Part shown: in pieces, positions 1 to 10,134 of the stretch | How the letters are laid out: the number at the start of each line of letters is the position of its first letter | How positions within the stretch are numbered: position 1 is the stretch's first letter | Origin: Malus domestica | Taxonomy: Eukaryota; Streptophyta; Magnoliopsida; Rosales; Rosaceae | Reading direction: 5' to 3' | DNA length: 64,000 bases | Assembly (NCBI RefSeq): GCF_042453785.1 | Contig: NC_091666.1 | Span: 27,672,501 to 27,736,500, forward strand | Translations under genes and position numbers: made by a program | Notes under the pieces: model-generated | What the model was told of the DNA's origin: nothing | Database searches by the model: none | Seen by the model: only the letters and a program-made list of their open reading frames with translations

Positions 1-2
1 GA

Positions 3-1691
3 TCCCTGATTAAAAGACTGTTGGTGTATGGAAAGGGAAGAAGACAGGAAGAAAGGCTCTTGGATAAAGAAGAGCAGGAGTGGCAGGAGAAAGTTTCTAC
101 CAGCCAGCAGGAAAATGAGGAAGAATCTTACACAGAGGAGTTAGATAAGGCCATTCAAATGGCCGAATGTGTCTACGATATAGACGAGCCAGACGGTCTG
201 CCCGAGAACCCGGAGCTAGTTGATTTTTTGTGTGCAGAACCTGATAAGCCACCTCCAGAGGTCCAGGATCCATTGGAAGTTATTGAGCTAGGCACAGAAG
301 AGGATCCAAGACCAATTCAAATCAGTGGTTTATTAGGGATTGAGGATCGGACCAAGATTATCTCTCTTTTGCAAGAATTCAAAGATTGTTTTGCTTGGCA
401 TTACACCGAGATGCCAGGATTAGACCCAGCCTTGGTGGAACATAGATTGCCCATCAAGGAAGGATATAAACCTGTCAAGCAGGCACCACGAAGGATGTCA
501 AAGGAGATAGAAGAAAAAGTCAAAGAAGAAATTGAAAGGCTGGTGAAAGCTGGCTTTATTAGACCAGCCAAATATGTAGAGTGGCTAGCCAACATTGTAC
601 CTGTTTTAAAAGCTATAACAAAAGCAGTACGGTGTTGTGTTGATTATAGGAATATTAATAGCGCCACACCAAAGGATGAATATCCCATGCCCATGGCTGA
701 CTTATCCATAGATGCTGTAGCAAAGCATAAAGTTTTATCGTTTATGGATGGAAATGCCGGTTACAATCAAATAAAGATGGCGCCAGAGGATATTCATAAG
801 ACAGCTTTTAGATGTCCTGGTCATGTGGGGGCATATGAATATCTGGTCATGCCATTCGGGCTCAAAAATGCAGGCGCCACGTATCAAAGGGCAATGAATG
901 CCATTTTTCATGATTTAATTGGCCAAAGCATGGAGGTGTATATAGATGACATTGTGGTGAAATCTAAGACAGAAGAGCAGCATCTCGTGGACCTCAAGCA
1001 AGCATTGATGAGGATGCGGATCCACAAGTTGAAGATGAATCCAAAGAAATGCGCTTTTGGAGTGAGAGCGGGCAATTTTTTGGGATTTTTGGTACATCAG
1101 AGAGGTGTGGAGGTGGACAAAAATAAGTCTCGGGCAATATTAGAGTCACTTCCACCTACCAACAAAGTACAGCTTCAGAGATTGCTAGGGAAAATCAACT
1201 TCTTAAGGAGATTCATTGCCAATTTGGCGGGCAAAATCCAGCCACTAACTCCACTACTGAGATTGAAGGATAGGGAGAATTTTGAGTGGGGGCCAACCCA
1301 CCAGCAGGCATTTGATAGCATCAAGGCTTACTTAACTTCCCCACCAGTGCTGGTGCCACCTCAAAGGGGAAAGCCATTGAAACTATATATTTCTGCATCG
1401 GAAAGATCAATTGGGAGTCTACTAGCTCAGAATAATGAAGGAGGAAAAGAGCAGGCTGTGTATTACCTCAGCAGAATTCTGACCGAGGTAGAAACAAGAT
1501 ATTCTCCGGTGGAAAAACTGTGTTTGGCTCTATATTTTACTGCCAGCAAGCTAAGGCATTACATGCTACCTTGTCATGTGCACATTATCGCCAAAACAGA
1601 TGTGATAAAGTATATGTTGTCAAGACCTATGCTAGCAGGGAGGATTGGGAAGTGGATTCTAGCATTATCTGCTGAGTTTGTGGGAGTCTGA
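3..1691 (+). pseudogene. Gypsy pol fragment: reverse transcriptase and RNase H
   Basis: Open from the left window edge with no true start, so this is the inside of a polyprotein. RT is plain from about base 400: the polymerase motif is VYIDDIVVKS near 940-965, preceded by FGLKNAGATYQ near 860. The Ty3-type RNase H follows from about 1380 (LYISASERSIGSLLAQ) to about 1680. The frame then stops at TGA 1689-1691. The following frame resumes with what looks like the end of a second (archaeal-like) RNase H, so the middle of that domain is missing. Broken copy. Confidence 0.88.
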
Positions 1692-3165
1692 TATATCAGT
1701 CAATCACATTCCTAGGGGATCTAACTTGGCAGCCAATGAAATGGCGCAACTAGCTTCGGGAGTGCCAATGCAAGAAAGGAGGTATGGTGTTGATGTTGAG
1801 ATCCAAACAAGAAACCTTCCCTCTATTTCAGATCGGAGGTTCAGTCTGGATGTAATGGTTCTAGAGACCGAGGTGAAGGATTGGAGGACACCTATTACTC
1901 AGTATCTGAAAGATCCTTCTTCACCCACAAGTAAGAAGAACAAGCAGCAAGCAACCAAGTATGTATTGTGGACAAAAAATCTGTTGAGGAAGACCCCAGA
2001 TGGGTTGCTATTAAAATGCTTAGGCCTAGAGGAATCCATGAGAGTAATGGCCGAAGTACATGAGGGAATATGTGGAGCACATCAAGCGGGAACGAAGATG
2101 AGATGGCTACTCAGAAGGTATGGTTATTTCTGGCCCGACATGGAAAAAGATTGTAAGTCCTATGCCCGCGGATGTGAAGAATGTCAGAGACATGGACCTC
2201 TCCAGCATGTACCATCCGTACCTCTCAATCCAGTGGTCAAGCCTTGGCCGTTCCGAGGATGGGCAATGGACTTCATCGGGCAGATTTATCCGGCCTCTAG
2301 TAAGGGACATACTTTCATAATTGTGGCAACGGATTACTTCACCAAATGGGTGGAAGCATCGGCAGTAAAATCCATAACTTCGGCCGTGGTCAAAAATTTT
2401 ATTGAGACCAAGATCCTGCACAGGTATGGGGTGCCTGAAACTATAGTAACAGATCGTGGGCCATCTTTTATTTCAAAGGAGGTTGAAGAGTTTGCAAGCA
2501 AGTACAAAATAAAGATGATCCAATCCAGTCCATACTACCCTCAGTCAAATGGGCAAGCAGAAGCTAGCAACAAGATTTTGGTCAACATTATTAAAAGGGT
2601 GGTGATTGATAGTCCAGAAAGGTGGCATGAGATGCTAGGGAATACATTGTGGGCATACCGGACTTCTAAAAGAGCGGGGACAGGCACGACTCCTTATGCC
2701 TTGACTTTCGGGCAAGATGCAATGCTTCCTATGGAAATCAACGTCAGTTCCGTAAGAATTCAAAACCAATTTGGGTTGCATAGTGCGGAATATATCGAAG
2801 CCATGTGTCAAGGTATTGAAGATCTGGATGCAGTCCGAATTGAAGCCTTGAACCAGATTCAAGAAGGAAAGATTGCTGTTGCCCGAGCTTATAACAAAAG
2901 GGTGAAGTTAAAGTCTTTCAAGGAAGGAGATTTAGCGTGGAAAGCAGTCCTCCCGCTAGGCGCTCAGCTGCGTGGCTTCGGGAAATGGAGCCCGACATGG
3001 GAAGGTCCTTTTATTATTAGTCGGGTTTTGAACAAAGGAGGATATTATCTGGCAGACCTCGAAGGCAGTGAGCAGAAACACCCTATTAATGCAAAATTCT
3101 TGAAGAAATATTGTCCTACATTATGGGATGTTAGGGATTGCTATATCGAAGAGGGGGCAGAGTGA
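1678..3165 (+). pseudogene. Gypsy pol fragment: end of second RNase H, integrase
   Basis: In a different frame from the preceding RT/RNase H block. It begins with a short RNase H-like tail (HIPRGSNLAANEMAQLAS). The integrase follows: an HHCC zinc-binding module (HEGICGAHQ... CEECQRH) at about 2065-2200, a DDE core with Asp in AMDFIGQ near 2265, Asp in IVTDRGPSF near 2450 and Glu in SNGQAEASNK near 2560, and a C-terminal part containing GPFIISRV. All three catalytic acids are present and the frame is open to TGA at 3163-3165, so this half looks young. No independent start codon is expected, because it is part of a polyprotein. Confidence 0.9.
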
Positions 3166-3842
3166 GACAGACCTTAGAAATTCACATACGGTGTTTTGTT
3201 CATCCAAACATTTAAAGAAGGCAGAGATGTAGAAATAGATAAAATTTCTTATTTCCTGTCGACAAATTGATGAGATTACAAGATACCAAATCCTATGTAT
3301 TACATTTGATCCTCTCTGAAAGTGTTGGTGTCTTCAACTGGTTTCCCGTTATCTTCTTGGTTGAAACCCAATTAAGTGATCGGGTTGTGCGGCCAACATG
3401 AGCTTGGTAGGGGACCCTCCTACAAGATCTTCACCATGTATGATGATGAAGCCCAACTTATCACCACAAGTGGTGGGAAGATCAGTCATCAGGAGGAGAC
3501 CGCCTGACCAAGGGTGTTGGAGGTAGAGGGGTGATCGACCAAAGGTGTTGGAGGTAGCAATCATCAGGTGAAAATTTTTCACGAAAGGGGAGTTTCAGGA
3601 AACTCCACTCAAAACCTGAGGAACCCATTTCTCAGTGGGAAGACGGAATGATTCAAGGTGGATGAGGGGTAAAGACCAAAATGAAGAAGAGGTGATGATT
3701 TGAAATGGGTTTCCAAAGCCAGAATTTATAGAGAACCAGAAGGTAGTTTAAAGGTCACAGGAAGCTCAAAAGGCACGCATGCTGTTGTTCAATTAATGTT
3801 GGCGCTTGGGATCCCAACCTTAACATCAATTGAAGGGGGCAC
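3166..3842 (+). other. Non-coding spacer and polypurine tract of the Tat-type element
   Basis: No ORF of note lies between integrase and LTR, as is usual for this lineage. The spacer ends with a purine run, gaagggggcac (3832-3842), immediately before the LTR, which serves as the plus-strand primer site. A purine-rich block near 3640-3700 is also seen. Confidence 0.75.
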
Positions 3843-5472
3843 TGTTTGGGATAAAATCTGAATTTTGGGCCAGAGAGAAAGTCGGCCCAAACCCAAGGCC
3901 CAGAGGAAAACTTAGGAGGCAGGAAAGAGGCTTTCGGCTGGGCACAAATTACAAAGGCCACCTGCTTACCTGCTCAAAGACCACAGGGGGTAGGTTATTC
4001 AATCACTGCACAGCCCAATAAAGTACTTTATTGGTGGCATTCATGTAAAAAAGCTAGTGAGTCATCACCAAACCGCATTCGGGCAACCGCCATTGCTACA
4101 GGAACCCAAGCTGAATCCGTCTATAAAAGGAGGAAGAGAAGACAGAATTAGAGACACTCAAACAAACAAACAAAAGCCAAAACTCTGCTCAAGCCAGATT
4201 TGCCTTCAACAAAGCTGTAGTCAGCACAAGCCTTCATCCCGTTCGGGATAAACCTTCCCAAACCCCTGTAATAGCTCTGCTACCTTGTTCTTGGTGGTAT
4301 CGATTCATTTTGTATCCTATTCTCCCCATCAACCCCTTCTGAAAGCTTTCAGACCTCTGATAGAGCCACAAAGATAGATTTTGTAAGAAGTTCAGCCTTG
4401 GCCGATAAGGTTCAAACTTGCCCGACTATCTTTGCTCTGTCTTTGTCTTTTCTTTCTTTTAAAAGCACAATAACATGTTATATATTCTCAGTTATATACA
4501 AGTTATTTCTGGCAAAATCACAATGAAAATGAGTCTTCAACACTTGAATCTGATCTGAATCACGTCAGAGTTTAGATCAGATCTGAGGCTTAAGCCCGTG
4601 GGCATGTAATTTAAAGATCAGTTTAAAAGTCCTTGGCCTCAAGGCATAAAAAAGAACTCTATGTGGACTCAACCCATCCACGACGATCCTTGATAAGCGA
4701 GAAGTCCGAAGTTACTTGGGGCGCAAGTAATCAATCTATTTCTCCGTTTTGTTGCTATTATATCTTGATTCGTAGAAAATGCTTAAGCATATAGTGAATT
4801 CTGATAGAAAGCCTCAAGGCCTACACCTAAGGCCCCACGAAGGCATCTATTTAGCTTCATTTTATGTTGCGGTCTAGTTGGTCCGAGTATAAGGATTAAC
4901 TCTGATGGGAAGCCTCAAGGCCTATACCTAAGGCCCTACAAAGGCACTCATTTGGGTTCGTCCTACCTCTTGGATTCAGATAATCAAAGGTATAATAGTG
5001 ATAAAACTCTGGCAACCATAAAAGGCCAAATATGATACATCCAAGCGTTGGTTTAGTTTGACAGGAAGCCTCAAGGCCTATACCTAAGGCCTCACAAAGG
5101 CACCTGTTATATCTAACTCGGTTTCTCGGGCGTATACATATTCAATCAAAGCTTAAACACCCATTCAACATCTGCCATACTGAAGATGGCAGTGGCACGC
5201 CTGAGCACGATAAAGTTAATCTTGATTGTGAGCCTCAAGGCCTACACCTAAGGCCCCACAAAGGCACCCTTTCAAATTAACTCTGTCCTTCTCTTTCAGA
5301 ACTGCCCGACGAGCCTTGCCCGAAGTGTGTCTTGCCCGACCAAGATCTGCCCGACGAAGGCTTGCCCGAGCAAGCCCGAGAAGAAAGCAGGAGTACGACA
5401 GATACCCTCAACCGACGCCATTCTCCCAGGGGAGCTGTGTGCTCGACCGCCAGGAGATTCCTGCGACGAACA
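3843..5472 (+). repeat. 3' LTR of the Tat-type element (1630 bp)
   Basis: It starts TGTTTGGGAT directly after the polypurine tract and ends CGACGAACA, giving the usual TG...CA ends with a short inverted TGTT/AACA repeat. A TATA box (tctataaaag, about 4121-4130) is a likely LTR promoter. Inside the LTR are four copies of a roughly 38-bp motif with core aagcctcaaggcctacacc (near 4811, 4910, 5067 and 5230) and a run of tgcccga repeats at 5302-5375. The right edge abuts coding DNA of the 4CL-like gene, so the boundary is known to the base. Confidence 0.85.
4800..5270 (+). repeat. Spaced tandem repeat inside the LTR
   Basis: Four copies of a motif reading roughly aagcctcaaggcctayacc followed by taaggcc..acaaaggca occur at about 100-165 bp spacing (near 4811, 4910, 5067 and 5230). 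A degenerate half copy is near 4637. Each is internally partly palindromic (aaggcct, taaggcc). Function unknown. Confidence 0.7.
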
Positions 5473-7561
5473 GGTTCTTCATGGTGGTTCGGGCGGTGGC
5501 AATGGGTGAGACCTTGGTTTTGATGGAGAGGTTCGACTTCGAATCAATGCTGAGCGCCGTGGACCGGCACAAAATCTCGTACATGCCGGTATCGCCGCCG
5601 CTGGTCGTTGCAATGGCGAAGTCGGAGCTGGTTAAGAAATACGATCTCAGCTCGCTTCGGCTTCTCCGCTGTGGCGGTGCGCCGCTGGGAAAGGACGTTG
5701 TTGACAGATTCCGTGAGAGATTTCCCACTGTTGAAATTGTACAGGTCAGAGAACTAACGTTGTCCCATTAACTTCCTAATTTTAATTCTTGACCGTTGAT
5801 TGATAGTAAAGTAAACGGCGCAAAACCTTGGCCGTTGGTATTTGTTTATCTTTTAACTTCCCGCGTTTTTTGAAAAATTATTTAACTTGTGCTCTAATTT
5901 TCTTTCCTAGCAAGAAAACTTGTACGTGAAATAAAAGTTACACGTTTAATTAAAAAAGGCATCTACAGTATATAATTCAAGTTCGAATCTTGCACTCAAG
6001 TTCGAATCTTTTTCGTTAAACTAGAGTAGCAGTTAGTAGGCACACGTTTAATACACGCATTGCTGTCGTCTGTCACTTGTCTGAATATTGTGGCTGTTTA
6101 GGGATATGGTTTGACGGAGACCGGAGCAGGGGCGACGAGGATGATAGACTCCGAAGAGACTAAGTCGCATGCTTCTGTGGGCCGCCTATCGGAAAATATG
6201 GAAGCCAAGATTGTCGACCCTGAAACAGGAGAGGCATTGCCTCCCGGCAAGAGGGGTGAGCTATGGCTGCGAGGTCCATCGGTCATGAAAGGTAATGAAC
6301 ACTTGCCATGTCTCAGATATCCCACGTTGCAAACGTAAAACGTGGTAAGATGATTGTAAGTTTTTCGGCACCCTGTTCTTACAGTTTGATTTTGCAGTGA
6401 TGACAATGTAGTTCCATATCCAAATGACCTTTTCGAAACCTTTATAACATTTGCAGGTTATGTAGGAGATGAGAAGGCAACTGCTGAGACCTTGGACAAA
6501 GACGGGTGGTTGAAGACCGGTGATCTTTGCTATTTCGATGACGAGGGGTTCCTCTACATTGTTGACAGGTTGAAGGAATTGATAAAGTACAAGGCGTATC
6601 AGGTGACGACTGAAACTGAGACCCTTTGAAAGTTCACTCATAACAAAGATCACTGTAAATATCATTTGATCAGTCCCTTTACGTAATGTGTTATTTTCGG
6701 TGTCTCGTTTCTGGAACGAATTGCAGGTACCTCCAGCTGAGCTGGAACATATACTTCTAACCCATCCTGACATTGCCGATGCTGCTGTGATTCCGTATGT
6801 ATCTCTTGTGCTACATTCTTAGAAGTTTAGATTTATTTGTAGACAAGAAATTGGTGCATTTAAAGGAGAAAAAAGGTATAGAGAAAATTTTCCGTTTAAA
6901 CGGATATTTTGCTGATAAGATGGCCTTTACGAAATCTTGTTTTATGCCGTCCCACCCTCATCCCAGAAGGCTAAAAGAAAACGAGTGGCAAGTGTTCGCG
7001 CAGATAGTCGATAAGATCACAGTTTCTGGAATAATCTACTGGTTTTTCTTTTTGTGTATGTTTTTTCCTCAAGGTTTACAAGTTCTTTGTTCTTCCCATT
7101 CGTGTTCGTAAAACAGGTATCCGGATGAAGATGCAGGGGAGATTCCCATGGCCTATGTGGTTAGAAAGCCCGGAAGCAACATCACCGAGGTTCTAGTTAT
7201 GGATTTCGTTGCAAAACAAGTAAGCTCCTGAATAGAAAATCTGTAACTGAATGTGCATACAAGTTTTCTTCACAGCTTTCGAATTAAAATTGCTCATATA
7301 CGTAGCTTTACATGCATATTTTACGGAAAAAAGAGAACAATTCTCATCACGAATATTAGGGTTTAACTGCAGATTTGAGGAGCAACTTTGTATGTTATAG
7401 GCTTTCACATTGGTGTTGGTGTGCTCTTATTGCAGGTTTCACCGTACAAGAAGATACGGCGGGTAGCGTTTATCAACTCCATTCCAAAATCTCCAGCAGG
7501 GAAGATCTTGAGGAGGGAGCTAGTCAATCATGCTTTATCTAGTAGTTCATCTAAATTATGA
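5473..7561 (+). pseudogene. 4CLL9: 4CL-like 9 gene, copy 1, split by retrotransposon insertion
   Basis: This is the 3' half of a peroxisomal 4-coumarate-CoA ligase-like gene, paralogous to the intact gene at 16130-19161. Exons by alignment: 5473-5744 (rest of exon 1), 6102-6291, 6457-6602, 6727-6794, 7117-7219 and 7436-7561. All retain GT/AG sites and the open frame, ending in SKL. The first 254 codons, including the start and the ATP-binding SSGTTG loop, are displaced by the LTR element ending at 5472 and should lie left of the window. The first in-frame ATG (5481) would give about 298 residues lacking the adenylation P-loop, so activity is not expected. The acceptor before exon 2 is TAG rather than CAG as in copy 2. 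Confidence 0.88.
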
Positions 7562-8882
7562 TTCGTTTATCCAAAGCAAAGGAAGAACAAAGCCTTCTCA
7601 GCATCACATTCCGTCCGGCGTTCATCATATCAGCTCATTCATGCTCATTAGCATGTATGCAATCTCTGAATTTTCCGGTGGTGAGGATCGGATCATAGTT
7701 GGGTGCCCACTTTGTTTGGGTTTACTTGTATATGTACACCATTTTTCTGTGATATTTTGAAACCCTAAACCCTTGAAGACCCCTTTTTGTTTCTTCGTAC
7801 CGTTGTGTATTGTACCATATAAGTTGCTTCCCATCTCATGGCCTTTATACAACAGTTTTATTGTATGGGCCCTATCTCTATTATTTATCGCTCTTAGAGA
7901 AGCAATTTGGATACTTCCAACCGTTTGTGCACACTCGCAATACTTGGGTTAGCAGACCGCGCACTTGTAAGTGTGACGTTTCAAACGTTGATTCAACTAG
8001 CCCTAGCAAAACCCATGACATGTTCGTACACCACTTAACAATTGCAAACGCAACATGATCAATATTGGGCCCATAAATACCAATTTACTTGTTCCCTAAT
8101 CTCAACTACTTTAGACACTTAGTATTATGGTATAGTCGTATTTTTTTCACTAAAGCGAATTTAAATCACATTAATGCTAACTCATTGTGAATCTATGCCC
8201 ACTCTTTTCTCCTATAAATAATATCGTTTGTTTAAATAAATAAAAAATTCTCAACAACTTTAGAAATTGTTTCCCATCGTTAAGAAAAAGCAATGGCAAG
8301 GTTCGATTGTAAAAATGATAATATGACCAGCACTGCAACCACTTGAACCCAATCCTGAATCCGCCGGAAGCGTTCGCTCTTCATTGTTGGCTAACACTGG
8401 AGGAAAGTGATAGAGGCCAAAAGTACCTCTCCTATATTTTGCACATTAATATCTAGTGGTGGAACCACGTAGAGGCCAGCATAAACCCGGACCTATCCTG
8501 GAATTTCACCCTTTTATATGTACTATGTGCAAATTTTCACAACATTGAGCATGTGGCTCATTAGTTATGCTTGTTGCAACTCCGGCAATACGTCGCAATC
8601 GAGAATCAATAACAGCTCCGGAAACTTGGGAATAACCAACAGTTCCGGGAACCTCGGGAGGTTTCTTCTCAGAAAGTGATCTTGAAGCAGTTGATTATGT
8701 TCTAATGCCTACAAATACACAATTGGCCTCGTACATGTCCCTCTATCACAGACGACCACCCTTTTGGTGTGCACTTGCAACTTCATCATGCTCTGTAACT
8801 TGATTAAATGATTTCATTATTTACCATACAAGAAACCAAATAAAGGCCCATCTAACAACTATTTTGTTTTTCCGAACTTTTT
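7562..8882. other. Downstream region of 4CLL9 copy 1; no gene seen
   Basis: 7562-8102 and 8570-8800 align with the region after the intact 4CLL9 copy (19162-19980). The 8116-8569 stretch is absent from the second copy and contains a SINE (separate entry) followed by about 300 bp of unassigned DNA. The short ORFs here are not conserved between the two copies. Confidence 0.6.
8116..8251 (+). mobile_element. tRNA-type SINE candidate
   Basis: The insert ends in an A/T-rich tail and carries the 3' motif ataatatcgtttgttt (8218-8233). It is flanked by near-identical 13-bp repeats, caactactttaga (8103-8115) and caacaactttaga (8252-8264). The same 3' region (cattgtgarnyta...ataatatygtttgtt) occurs at 54366-54441 in the opposite orientation. 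The insert is absent from the paralogous position near 19720. Confidence 0.55.
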
Positions 8883-9131
8883 TGTTGAATATCAGAGTGC
8901 GCAACGAACAAGATTAACAAAATAATAAGAATATTATTAAACTAACTGAGAATGCCGAAACGGCTACAAAACCCTAAGAGGCTACATTGTGAATGACTTG
9001 ATATTCTACGAGCTACAAAGCACCATATATATAGAGAACTAACATAACCCTAATAAGTAAGAAAACGAAATCCTAATACTAATGGGCTAAGCCCAAATTC
9101 AAACAATAAAATAAATAACTATTTTCCAACA
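8883..9131 (-). repeat. TRIM LTR (3' LTR on minus strand)
   Basis: A 249-bp repeat starting tgttgaatatcagag and ending ttttccaaca on the plus strand. It is nearly identical to 9886-10134, with only a handful of substitutions by eye, which indicates recent insertion. Confidence 0.82.
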
Positions 9132-9214
9132 CCCCCCGTCAAACTCATGGCGGTATACGACATGGGTTTGCAAACAAGCAGATGCGGACTGGCTCCGTTA
9201 GGCAAACTGGTAGG

Positions 9215-9310
9215 CATGCAAACTTGACTTGACTGGCGAACTTGACTTGACTTGACTTGACTTGACTGGCAAACTGGTTCTTGATTCTTGATTCTTGACT
9301 TGATTCTGGC
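9215..9310 (+). repeat. Short tandem repeat inside the TRIM
   Basis: Runs of the 5-bp unit cttga/ttgac and the 7-bp unit ttgattc (cttgacttgacttgac, ttgattcttgattcttg) interspersed with ctggcaaactgg. This is simple-sequence expansion in the non-coding interior; the downstream interior (9530-9740) is a long T/C-rich stretch. Confidence 0.7.
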
Positions 9311-9885
9311 TGGCAAACTGGTTCTGGTTCAAATTGGCTAGTGTTGAGAGTATGGAAGAACCCGTCACTAAACGGACGAGATTTTCATATCTCAATTGTA
9401 GCAACAAACAAACAAACACAAATACTATCACTCGAGTGGTCACAATTCCAAGTACTCGAATGACGATCACAAAACAATCCCAAACAGGCTAACAACTCGT
9501 GTGGACCTAAAAACAAACTTAACCATTTTTTTTCTTGTTGCCCGTGGACCTTAAACTAACAACAAACAATTGTTTTTCTTTTTCCTTCTCTTTTTGCCTT
9601 TTTTTGCTATCCTTTCCTTTCTTCCCATTTTTCTTTCTTTTTTCTTTCATACGAACAAACAGCAAAACCTTTCTGTTTTCCTTTTTTTTTCTTCTGTGCA
9701 AACAAATAGCAACAACAAGATCCTTTCTATTTTCCTTTTTTTTTTCTTGCAAACAATCAATACCAACTAACAAATCTAAAACGAAAACACAAACAGCGGA
9801 AGATGACGGAAACAAAACTGATACAAACAAATTGATACCAACGAGAACGGATTTAACCCTAAGGATCGAACCCGCTATGATATTA

Positions 9886-10134
9886 AGTTGAATATCAGAG
9901 TGCGCAACGAACGAAATTAACAAAATAATAAGAATATTATTAAACTAACTGAGAATACCGAAACGGCTACAAAACCCTAAGAGGCTACATTGTGAATGAC
10001 TTGATATTCTATGAGCTACAAAGCACCATATATATAGAGAACTAACATAACTCTAATAAGCAAGAAAACGAAACCCTAATACTAATGGGCTAAGCCCAAA
10101 TTCAAACAATAAAATAAATAACTATTTTCCAACA
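9886..10134 (-). repeat. TRIM LTR (5' LTR on minus strand)
   Basis: Second 249-bp copy. Its inner edge reads agttgaat instead of tgttgaat, so the terminal CA of this LTR is altered on the minus strand. The primer-binding-like site follows directly. Confidence 0.82.

Larger units (their letters stand above)
1..5472 (+). mobile_element. Ty3/gypsy retrotransposon, Tat-type, 3' part (pol end plus 3' LTR)
   Basis: The window opens inside the pol region of a gypsy element: reverse transcriptase, RNase H and integrase are followed by about 680 bp of non-coding DNA, a polypurine tract and one LTR. Order RT-RH-IN marks Ty3/gypsy. The RT wording (a VEWLANIVPV-like block, TPKDEYPMP, FGLKNAGATYQRAMN) and the long spacer between integrase and LTR fit the Tat (Ogre/Retand) lineage by memory. 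The 5' LTR, gag and protease lie to the left of the window. The right end is exact, at 5472, where LTR sequence stops and 4CL-like exon 1 resumes with ggttcttc. Lineage assignment is inference; the gypsy call is firm. Confidence 0.93.
8883..10134 (-). mobile_element. TRIM-like miniature LTR retrotransposon (1252 bp)
   Basis: Two 249-bp direct repeats (8883-9131 and 9886-10134) flank about 754 bp without coding capacity. Read on the minus strand, the LTRs run TGTTGGAAAA...ATTCAACA. The internal side of the right copy carries a primer-binding-like site, taatatcatagcgggttcga, similar to the complement of initiator methionine tRNA (tggtatcagagc...). A purine run, gacgggggg, sits just before the left copy, as a polypurine tract should. 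Hence the orientation is minus. No clear target duplication is visible (ttttt against gtttc). The element is absent from the second copy of the duplicated block. Confidence 0.8.

Noticed and set aside
5316..5771. A 151-codon frame fusing LTR sequence to 4CL-like exon 1
   Set aside because: Its start is a TTG, not an ATG, and the first in-frame ATG lies within the exon itself (5481). I see no support for a translated fusion.
9519..9923. Lys-rich minus-strand and Phe-rich plus-strand frames in the TRIM interior
   Set aside because: They come from a T/C-rich low-complexity block and overlap on both strands; no domain and no conservation.
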